Source: an uncultured Bacteroidia bacterium
GTDB lineage: Bacteria > Bacteroidota > Bacteroidia > Bacteroidales > UBA932
Reading direction: 5' to 3'
DNA: 37,390 nt
Assembly: GCA_902774155.1 (NCBI GenBank)
Contig: CACYHF010000006.1
Location: 1 to 37,390, forward strand
Made by a program: the position numbers and the translations under genes. Positions 19,715 through 25,254 of this stretch are shown here, piece by piece. Within the stretch, counting starts at the first letter, position 1; every line of letters begins with the position of its first letter. The notes under the pieces are model-generated. The model worked only from the letters and a program-made list of their open reading frames with translations. It did no database searches and was not told where the DNA came from.

Positions 19715-20587
19715 ATGAAAAAGACCGTATTCATGGCCCTGGCGCTGCTGGGCGTCCTGGCCTGCAGCCCCAAGAAGGAGGAAGTGAAAGTAATGGCCCG
19801 GGCCGTTCCCGAGCGGGCCGATGACTTTGTCTTTGAGAACGATCTGATCGCCGGCCGCTTCTATGGAGAGGCCCTGGAAGGCAATCCCACGTCTCCCGGC
19901 ATCGATATCTGGGTCAAGCTTCCCGGCAAGCTCGTTGCCGATGAATGGTATTCCCACGCCGTAAACGAAGATCCGGACTACTATCACCACAACCACGGTG
20001 GAAAGGACTGCTACAAGGTGGCGGTCTCCCTTGGCGGCGGCGCCTCTACGCCTTTTGTGGATGGTGAACTCCGTTATCCTGCCACCAACTACCGCTCCAG
20101 CGAGATCCTGGACGTTACCCCCTCCCGCGTGCGTTTCGCCCTGGAATATCCCGCCTGGGAAGTGGCGGAAGGTGTTCCCGTGAGCCTTCGCAAGGAAGTT
20201 ACCCTGGAGGCCGGCAGCTATTTCGTGGACGTGGCCGATTATTATACCTTCCCGGAATCGCTGGGAGAGCTGCCGGTTGCCGCCGGTATCAAGCTCCACA
20301 GCGCCCAGGGGACGGTGGAAAGCACCCATGAGGGCAAAGGCAGTATCGCTATCTGGGAGCACGCCTCCGACCAGAGCATCGAGCCCGAGGACGGGATGAT
20401 CGGCGTGGCTGTGGTGGCCCTGCAGGACAACTGCGAGGTGTGCTGCAACTGGGACCTGGATCACGCCCTGGTGACAGGCACCGTACGTCCCGGCGAGCCT
20501 TTCCGCTACCGCTTCGGCTCCTGCTGGTCCAAGGGTGATATCAAGACCGCCGATGCGTGGTTCGCGAAGGTAGATGAACAAAATTAA
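19715..20587 (+). CDS. DUF4861-family lipoprotein of the pectin locus
   Basis: This 290-residue lipoprotein (lipobox VLAC, Cys17) matches what I know of DUF4861, a family found mainly in Bacteroidetes pectin and uronate loci. Notable segments are GIDIWVKLPGKLVADEWYSHAVNEDP split around residues 65-85, DYYHHNHGGKDCYKV after it, and a C-terminal RYRFGSCWSKGDIKT motif. The mature protein looks like a beta-rich, aldose-epimerase-like domain and would sit in the periplasm or the outer membrane. Its biochemical role is not known to me. Its place between kduI (1 base) and kdgK (12 bases) suggests a role with unsaturated uronates or their oligosaccharides. Confidence 0.8.
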   Translation: MKKTVFMALALLGVLACSPKKEEVKVMARAVPERADDFVFENDLIAGRFYGEALEGNPTSPGIDIWVKLPGKLVADEWYSHAVNEDPDYYHHNHGGKDCYKVAVSLGGGASTPFVDGELRYPATNYRSSEILDVTPSRVRFALEYPAWEVAEGVPVSLRKEVTLEAGSYFVDVADYYTFPESLGELPVAAGIKLHSAQGTVESTHEGKGSIAIWEHASDQSIEPEDGMIGVAVVALQDNCEVCCNWDLDHALVTGTVRPGEPFRYRFGSCWSKGDIKTADAWFAKVDEQN

Positions 20588-20599
20588 TTTTAATATATT

Positions 20600-21637
20600 A
20601 TGGCAAAAGTAGTTACTTTCGGCGAAGTGATGCTTCGCCTTTCCACGCCGGGATACCAGCGTTTTTCCCAGGCTCACCAGTTCGACGCCACTTTCGGCGG
20701 CGGCGAGGCCAATGTGGCGGTTTCCCTGGCCAATTACGGCATTGACGCTCACTTCGTGACACGCCTGCCCAAGAATGACATTGCCGATATGTGCACGGCC
20801 GAGCTCAAAGGCCTGGGCGTGAACCTGGACGGCGTGGTCTACGGCGGCGACCGCGTGGGCATCTATTACCTGGAAACCGGCGCCGTGGCGCGTGGCTCCA
20901 AGGTGGTGTACGACCGTGCCCATTCGGCCATTTCTGAAATCCAGCCCGGCATGGTGGACTGGCATAAGGTGCTGGAGGGCGCCGACTGGTTCCACTGGAC
21001 CGGCATTACTCCCGCGTTGAGCCAGGGTGCGGCCGATGCCTGCCTGGAAGCCATCAAGGTGGCCAATGAGATGGGTGTGAAGGTCTCCTGCGACCTCAAT
21101 TACCGCAAGAAACTGTGGAAATATGGCAAGACGGCGGCCGAAGTGATGCCCGCTCTGGTGGAAGGCTGCGACCTCATCCTGGGCAACGAGGAAGATGCCG
21201 AAAAAGAGTTCGGCATCAAGCCCGAAGGCTTCGACGCCGAAAAGACCGGCGGTGAGATCGACCAGCGCATCTTCATCAGCGTGGGAGAGCAGCTTATGGC
21301 CAAATTCCCGCGTTGCAAGAAGGTGGCCGTGACTCTGCGTGGCTCCATCAACGCCAACCACAACACCTGGGGTGGCGTGCTGTACGACGGCAAGACCCTC
21401 TGGCAGAGCAAGCGCTATGACATCACCCACATCGTGGACCGCGTGGGCGGCGGCGATTCTTTCATGGGCGGCCTCCTGTACGGTCTGCTGGCCTATGAAA
21501 CCGACCAGGAAGCCATTGAATTCGCTGCGGCAGCCTCCTGCCTCAAGCACACCATCCTGGGCGACTACAACCGCGTAACGGTTGCCGAAGTAGAAGGTTT
21601 AATCAAAGGCGGCGGCAGTGGCCGTGTAAGTAGATAA
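20600..21637 (+). CDS. kdgK: 2-keto-3-deoxygluconate kinase
   Basis: This 345-residue PfkB-family sugar kinase phosphorylates 2-keto-3-deoxygluconate with ATP to give KDPG. The N-terminal FGEVMLRLSTPG segment and the GGGEANVAVSLANYG motif (about residues 34-48) are typical. The catalytic motif DRVGGGDSFMGG places the base at Asp286. The uronate branches from UxaA and KduD meet at its substrate. It lies 3 bases ahead of kdgA, with which it forms the final two steps. Confidence 0.95.
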   Translation: MAKVVTFGEVMLRLSTPGYQRFSQAHQFDATFGGGEANVAVSLANYGIDAHFVTRLPKNDIADMCTAELKGLGVNLDGVVYGGDRVGIYYLETGAVARGSKVVYDRAHSAISEIQPGMVDWHKVLEGADWFHWTGITPALSQGAADACLEAIKVANEMGVKVSCDLNYRKKLWKYGKTAAEVMPALVEGCDLILGNEEDAEKEFGIKPEGFDAEKTGGEIDQRIFISVGEQLMAKFPRCKKVAVTLRGSINANHNTWGGVLYDGKTLWQSKRYDITHIVDRVGGGDSFMGGLLYGLLAYETDQEAIEFAAAASCLKHTILGDYNRVTVAEVEGLIKGGGSGRVSR

Positions 21638-21640
21638 GCT

Positions 21641-22303
21641 ATGGCAAAATTCAATAAGATCGATACCATCGGTATCATTCGGAAGACCGGAATTGTGCCG
21701 GTGTTCTACAACAAGGATGCAGACATTACCAAGAAGGTGGTGAAGGCCTGCTATGACGGCGGCATCCGCGCCTTCGAGTTCACCAACCGCGGCGACGGCG
21801 CCAACGAGGTTTTCAGGGAAGTGATGGCTTTCGTTCGGGCCGAATGCCCGGAGATGGCCTTGGGTGCCGGAACCATCCTGGATGCGCCCACCGCCGCCAT
21901 CTATCTGCAGATGGGGGCCGATTTCCTGGTTTCCCCCTGCCTGGTGGAGGAAGTGGTGAAGCTGGCCAACCGGCGCGGCGTGCCCTACAGCCCCGGTTGC
22001 GGCACCGTGACGGAGATTGTGAAGGCACAGGAACTGGGCTGCGACCTGGTGAAGGTGTTCCCGGCTGGCAACGTGGGCGGTCCTTCCTTCGTGAAGAACA
22101 TCCTGGGCCCGCTGCCCTGGGCCATGGTTATGTGCACCGGCGCCGTGGAACCCACCGAGGAGAACCTCACGGCCTGGGCCAAGAGCGGCGTCACCGCCGT
22201 GGGCATGGGCTCCAAGCTCTTCCCCAAGGACGTAATCGCCTCCGGCAACTGGGCCTCCATTTCTGCCCTCTGCACCCAGTGCCTGAGCTGGTTCAAAAAG
22301 TAA
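21641..22303 (+). CDS. kdgA: KDPG/KHG aldolase
   Basis: This 220-residue class I aldolase cleaves 2-keto-3-deoxy-6-phosphogluconate to pyruvate and glyceraldehyde 3-phosphate. The Schiff-base lysine is Lys138 in DLVKVFPAGN. The family motifs GAGTILD, FLVSPCL and SPGCGTVTE are present. It is the last gene of the operon and is followed within 30 bases by an intrinsic terminator. The FEFTNRGDGA segment differs from the LEVTLRT segment of the E. coli enzyme, but this variant occurs in Bacteroidetes homologues as I recall them. Confidence 0.95.
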   Translation: MAKFNKIDTIGIIRKTGIVPVFYNKDADITKKVVKACYDGGIRAFEFTNRGDGANEVFREVMAFVRAECPEMALGAGTILDAPTAAIYLQMGADFLVSPCLVEEVVKLANRRGVPYSPGCGTVTEIVKAQELGCDLVKVFPAGNVGGPSFVKNILGPLPWAMVMCTGAVEPTEENLTAWAKSGVTAVGMGSKLFPKDVIASGNWASISALCTQCLSWFKK

Positions 22304-22329
22304 AGAGAAAGTGTTTCTCCCTCTATTCT

Positions 22330-22356
22330 GCCCGGCCCTTGCGGTCGGGCATTTTT
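22330..22356 (+). terminator. Intrinsic terminator after kdgA
   Basis: GCCCGGCC and GGTCGGGC form a GC-rich stem around CTTGC-type loop bases at 22330-22350, followed directly by ATTTTT at 22351-22356. It lies 27 bases after the kdgA stop and is a good end for the pectin operon. Confidence 0.75.
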
Positions 22357-22357
22357 G

Positions 22358-22391
22358 TCATCCTGAGGAGCGCCAGCGACGAAGGATCTGT
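22358..22391. repeat. REP-like palindromic repeat
   Basis: The stretch has outer arms ATCCT (22360-22364) and AGGAT (22383-22387) around a GC-rich core containing GAGCGCCAGCGACGA. Sequences of the general form TCATCCTGAG...CGAAGGATCT are, as I recall, dispersed palindromic repeats in many bacterial genomes. Only this copy is in the window, so dispersal here is unproven. Confidence 0.45.
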
Positions 22392-22413
22392 AGGCGTGTA
22401 CGGAAATGATTCA

Positions 22414-22545
22414 TTACGTTTCCGATGCTTGTTGGAAACCGATTCTTCTGCGGGGCTCATTTTTCTTTTCTTCCAGTTTATCGGCCAGTTCACTAATGGC
22501 GATGCACAAGGAATCGATATCCCCTTTAAGGTCACAAATTGTGAT
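22414..22545 (-). pseudogene. Possible 43-residue coding remnant without a start codon
   Basis: On the minus strand a frame begins directly after a TAG (22546-22548) and stops at 22414-22416. It reads ITICDLKGDIDSLCIAIS, then ELADKLEEKKNEPRRRIG and FQQASET. The amphipathic, charged composition looks coding, more so than other frames in this gap, but there is no ATG, GTG or TTG at its head. It lies just outside the left end of the insertion sequence, so it may be the tail of a gene lost around the insertion. I do not recognise the family. Confidence 0.25.
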
Positions 22546-22761
22546 CTAATATTGTTTTTCAGTTAGTTAGGGATTGTCGTTTAATGTTTTCAATCTGAGT
22601 CGAGCGGGAGCCATCCCTTGTCGCTGACGCATCAAACTCGTCGTTTTGTATCATTTTTGCGCTCAGCCCGGGCTTCATCGCACGGATTTCGCGTTGTGTT
22701 TCTACCGCCATCCAGGAGTTCTCTTTCGAGTACTCCACTTGGGATCGTTTGAGGCATCAAA

Positions 22762-24039
22762 CTATGCGGCTTCCGCCTTTTGCTGCTCCATCAGCCTCTC
22801 CGCCAGCTGCACTACATTCGCCGTATGAATGCCGAAGAAGATGTACAGGATTTCCGTCTCCTTCTTTCTGGCTTTGACCCGGCGTAAGGAGTAATGCTCC
22901 TTCTGCGTGCCGAATGATCCCTCCATCGCCGTGGCACGAACCCGCGCAAGTTCCTGTCTCACAAAGTCTTTCTCTCGTTGCTCCTTCGCACGCTTCCCCT
23001 TCTGGACAAAGGAGGTCTGGATGCCGTTCTTCGAGCAGAGGTCCCGGTTCGCATTGCCGGCATAGCTCGTATCTCCACCTATCTTTTTCGCATCCACCCC
23101 AAACAGGCGCTTATGCATCTTGATGCAGTGGGCAAGTCTTGTCCCTTCGTTGAAGGCGTTGAAAGACAACTTCTCAATGAACGATATCCCATCCACCAGG
23201 ATGTTGTTGCACTTGGCTCCAAACTCAACGCTTTTCACTTCCTTGCCCCTCACGATAGGTCTCACATACGGCTTGTTCACGCTCACTATCCTGTCCGGGA
23301 TGCTCTCGCGGACATCACCGCTCCGGAAGTGGTTGTGCTGCTGGCGGTACACCTTCGTGATGATGTCAAACGTCTGTTTCTCTCTATCTGTGAAAAGCTT
23401 AACTCCTTCATGCTCACGTTCCATCTTCCGCGTCTCCCTCAGTATCTTTCCCAGCAGGTCCAACAGCCGGCGCGTTATCTTCCTCGTCTGGCTCTTCGTG
23501 TGCTTCCGCTGCTTGCGGTACGTCAGGTTGGCCTTCGCAACATCCAGGTACTTTGTCCTCGGGCGGTGGATTCCCACCCTCTGACTTGCCTCGCACATCA
23601 GCTCATATCCTTTCTCCACGCACTCCCAGAGCAGTTTCTGGTCGGTCGGATAGCGCATCTCGCTCTCATAGCACGTCGCATCCGTAAACATCGTGTCCAG
23701 GTGCTTCATGTAAGGCTTCCACGCCTCTGCCAGCAGGTTCTGCAGTTCCTGGATCTTAAGGCTTCCGGCCAGTTCTGCGGCAATGTCATCCAACAATTTG
23801 TAGTTCGTCAATGGATGCGTCGGATCAATCACGATGTCACAGAACAACTGGTAGTGAATGTTCCCGTTCAACTCCTCCATCAGCTTCGGGAAACTCATCT
23901 GCGTCTTCATCTTCAGGAACATCAGCGCCACTTTCCCCTCCGGGGTGAAGTAAGACTTCCGTCCACGCTTCGGAGTCATACTCTTATTAACCAGTCCGAA
24001 GCTCTCAGCCATCTCACGCAGCGGGAGGATCTTCTTCAT
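22762..24039 (-). CDS. DDE transposase, probably frame-disrupted at its N-terminus
   Basis: The 425-residue frame from the ATG at 24039 has the DDE triad: Asp120 in TDATCYE, Asp323 in GGDTSYAGN and Glu373 in MEGSFGTQKEH, with an N-terminal DUF772-like region (TPEGKVALMFLKM). This fits the IS5/IS1182-type superfamily. The coding frame clearly continues upstream of this ATG: codons 24120-24040 read DYTNLPFSEFNFYELYRETF then EKSELGR, which looks like true transposase sequence but is preceded by a TGA (24121-24123) and has no start codon. The ATG at 24146 in a neighbouring frame encodes MAKVRNFVE and would join this frame after a -1 shift. The gene is therefore either a frameshifted relic or depends on recoding. 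Confidence 0.85.
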   Translation of the reverse strand: MKKILPLREMAESFGLVNKSMTPKRGRKSYFTPEGKVALMFLKMKTQMSFPKLMEELNGNIHYQLFCDIVIDPTHPLTNYKLLDDIAAELAGSLKIQELQNLLAEAWKPYMKHLDTMFTDATCYESEMRYPTDQKLLWECVEKGYELMCEASQRVGIHRPRTKYLDVAKANLTYRKQRKHTKSQTRKITRRLLDLLGKILRETRKMEREHEGVKLFTDREKQTFDIITKVYRQQHNHFRSGDVRESIPDRIVSVNKPYVRPIVRGKEVKSVEFGAKCNNILVDGISFIEKLSFNAFNEGTRLAHCIKMHKRLFGVDAKKIGGDTSYAGNANRDLCSKNGIQTSFVQKGKRAKEQREKDFVRQELARVRATAMEGSFGTQKEHYSLRRVKARKKETEILYIFFGIHTANVVQLAERLMEQQKAEAA

Positions 24040-24146
24040 CCTGCCCAGTTCACTCTTTTCAAACGTCTCACGATAAAGTTCATAAAAATTGAACTCCGAG
24101 AACGGGAGATTTGTGTAATCTCAACAAAATTTCGTACCTTCGCCAT
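24036..24146 (-). other. Short ORF overlapping the transposase start
   Basis: A 36-codon frame starts at the ATG at 24146 (MAKVRNFVEITQISRSRSSI) and its TGA overlaps the transposase ATG at 24039 as ATGA. Its first nine codons probably represent the true N-terminus of the transposase, with the rest out of frame. Translational coupling or a -1 shift are alternatives to plain mutation. Confidence 0.4.
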
Positions 24147-24162
24147 ACAAACTTTTAGTTCG

Positions 24163-24202
24163 ATTCCTCCGAAATTCACTTTCCTAGGGTGTTCGGAGGA
24201 AT
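24163..24202 (-). promoter_or_regulatory. Perfect 11-bp hairpin in the transposase leader
   Basis: ATTCCTCCGAA (24163-24173) and TTCGGAGGAAT (24192-24202) are exact reverse complements with an 18-base loop. On the minus strand the hairpin would start within about 10 bases of the predicted transcript start and could limit transposase translation. On the plus strand it is followed by TTTTTATT and could act as a terminator. Confidence 0.6.
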
Positions 24203-24217
24203 TTTTATTCCTCATGT

Positions 24218-24225
24218 CAAAGATA
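24218..24225 (-). promoter_or_regulatory. Transposase promoter, -7 element TATCTTTG
   Basis: The minus strand reads TATCTTTG, an exact match to the Bacteroidetes TAnnTTTG element. An ATTG lies 20 bases upstream at the -33 position, where TTTG is expected. It is well placed to drive the transposase gene and lies inside the inverted ends. Confidence 0.55.
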
Positions 24226-24332
24226 CAAAATTTCTAACACATTAACAATCAATTTGTTATAAATTTTTGACTATTTCGCGATAGTCCCTAGTTATACTCT
24301 TCATGTGAAATGGCAGGGAAGGGGAGGCAGGT

Positions 24333-24354
24333 GTGCTTTAAGTTTTTAAAGCAC
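24333..24354. repeat. Perfect 9-bp hairpin and partial direct repeat
   Basis: GTGCTTTAA (24333-24341) pairs exactly with TTAAAGCAC (24346-24354) around a GTTT loop, and GGTTTTGTTT follows, so it may terminate plus-strand transcripts leaving the insertion sequence. A degraded copy, GTGTGCTTCAAGTTTTTAAA, begins at 24442 in the same orientation. The stretch 24291-24578 otherwise holds a GTACG/CGTAC palindrome (24414-24431) and nothing else I recognise. Confidence 0.5.
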
Positions 24355-24578
24355 GGTTTTGTTTCTGGATGGTTTGTTATGTGCTTGAGATAGAGTTTGT
24401 TCCATCCGCTGAAGTACGAAATTTGCCGTACAGTGCACGAAGTGTGCTTCAAGTTTTTAAAAGAGAAGTTACCTCCTTGCGGAAGTTGGTGATAATCTGC
24501 TGGGAGTCAGGGAGATGTATCCTTTTAAGGGGCCTTTAACGGCGATCCCGCTGTCAAGGCGGCAAGTTTATCAAGACC

Positions 24579-25064
24579 ATGCCCGGCAGCATACGATATC
24601 CGGATTCCCTGCGGCAGCAGGCGATAGCGCTTTCCCGGAAGGGGAAGGGCTATAAGGCCATCTCTACGGAGTTGGGAATCAAGCGGGATACGGTGCGGAA
24701 CTGGATTACCGCGTACCGGCTCACGGGGAGGACGGAGAGCGTGCAGATGACGGGGCAGATGCGCACCGTGCAGTTGGCGCAGCAAGAGGAGCTGTATGCA
24801 GAAGCTAGGGAGGAGTACGAGACCAGTACGGAGTCGCTGCTGTCCATTGCAAAAAAGCATGGTGTAAACTACAACAACCTGCGGCATTTCCTGCAGCAGC
24901 ACCATCCGGAAAGTGCCTTGCTGCACGGGTATGTCAAGCGCACGGCCACGCTGCGGGCCTCCCTGGAGGCGCAGATAGTTTCCCTCCAACAGACGGGGGA
25001 GGAGTTACTGCGGCAAATGCGGGAGGACCTGGACCAGCAACTACGAAGGGTCCAGCACCCGTAA
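24579..25064 (+). CDS. Orphan protein with two predicted HTH units and a C-terminal coiled coil
   Basis: This 161-residue protein starts with a homeodomain-like HTH (about residues 5-50; SRKGKGYKAISTELGIKRDT then VRNWITAYRLTGR), the type found in OrfA proteins of insertion sequences and in some phage regulators. A second HTH-like segment lies at about 85-115 (SLLSIAKKHGVNYNNLRHFL). The remainder (about 120-161) is a Gln/Glu/Leu-rich heptad region. No OrfB or recombinase follows, so it is either an orphan transposase subunit or a DNA-binding regulator. The start is the first ATG after a GC-poor stretch; the gene ends 18 bases before a strong hairpin. I do not recognise a named family for the full length. 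Confidence 0.6.
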   Translation: MPGSIRYPDSLRQQAIALSRKGKGYKAISTELGIKRDTVRNWITAYRLTGRTESVQMTGQMRTVQLAQQEELYAEAREEYETSTESLLSIAKKHGVNYNNLRHFLQQHHPESALLHGYVKRTATLRASLEAQIVSLQQTGEELLRQMREDLDQQLRRVQHP

Positions 25065-25082
25065 GATACCATAATAGCCAAA

Positions 25083-25112
25083 TAAAGCGCTCGCATCCCT
25101 GCGAGCGCTTTA
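25083..25112. terminator. Bidirectional hairpin terminator (13-bp perfect stem)
   Basis: TAAAGCGCTCGCA (25083-25095) and TGCGAGCGCTTTA (25100-25112) are exact reverse complements with a TCCC loop. It lies between the convergent HTH gene and thiamin receptor gene and has A/T-rich tails on both sides (TTTATTTGG on the minus strand). It would stop transcription from both directions. Confidence 0.8.
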
Positions 25113-25184
25113 CTTGGTTAGTTAGTAGTGTATTCTTACCTTAAAAGAAGAAGGTTAATTAGTTGGTTAGAAGATACGTTTTTC
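25083..25184 (-). ncRNA. Candidate small RNA of about 100 nt
   Basis: A minus-strand promoter at 25190-25220 faces the strong hairpin at 25083-25112, with no gene between. The predicted RNA would start near 25183, run through a largely unstructured pyrimidine/A-rich segment with repeated CTAACCAACTAA and CTAACTAACCAA motifs, and end at the hairpin. No ATG-initiated frame occurs before the hairpin. The start and end are predicted from sequence only and I do not recognise a known RNA family. Confidence 0.4.
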
Positions 25185-25189
25185 TGACA

Positions 25190-25220
25190 CAAAGATAAAC
25201 AAAGTTTTTTAACCTCCAAA
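25190..25220 (-). promoter_or_regulatory. Consensus Bacteroidetes promoter on the minus strand
   Basis: Read on the minus strand, TTTG (25220-25217) is separated by exactly 19 bases from TATCTTTG (25197-25190), a full match to the -33 TTTG / -7 TAnnTTTG arrangement. It lies just downstream of the receptor gene in an AT-rich gap and points at the bidirectional terminator, so it would make only a short transcript. Confidence 0.6.
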
Positions 25221-25254
25221 ATTTTTTAAACTTTTTCTTATTAAATAAATTATT

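Larger units (their letters stand above)
22568..24290 (-). mobile_element. Insertion sequence with DDE transposase (IS5/IS1182-like)
   Basis: The ends form an imperfect inverted repeat. The left end begins TAGGGATTGTCGTTTAATG at 22568, and the reverse complement of the right end begins TAGGGACTATCGCGAAATAG at 24290. Thirteen of the first 18 positions agree. The element is about 1.72 kb with one transposase gene on the minus strand. GTTA occurs at 22562-22565 and again directly after the right end at 24291-24294, which could be a target duplication, but two extra bases on the left make this uncertain. Family placement is inferred from the transposase layout. Confidence 0.75.

Noticed and set aside
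22531-22545. TCACAAATTGTGA palindrome as a CRP/FNR-type operator
   Set aside because: The arms are in the wrong order and spacing for those regulators, there is no nearby promoter, and it lies over the possible coding remnant.
21844-22566. 240-codon plus-strand frame running through kdgA and the following gap
   Set aside because: It overlaps kdgA in another frame, is Gly/Arg-rich in the usual shadow pattern, and crosses the terminator.
24114-24140. A_AAT_TTT heptamer as a programmed -1 frameshift site for the transposase
   Set aside because: A -1 slip at this heptamer leads within two codons to the TGA at 24121-24123, so it cannot join the frames.
22978-24237. 419-codon plus-strand frame opposite the transposase
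   Set aside because: It is antisense to a gene with a clear DDE triad and shows no family features; it also runs through the inverted-repeat hairpin.
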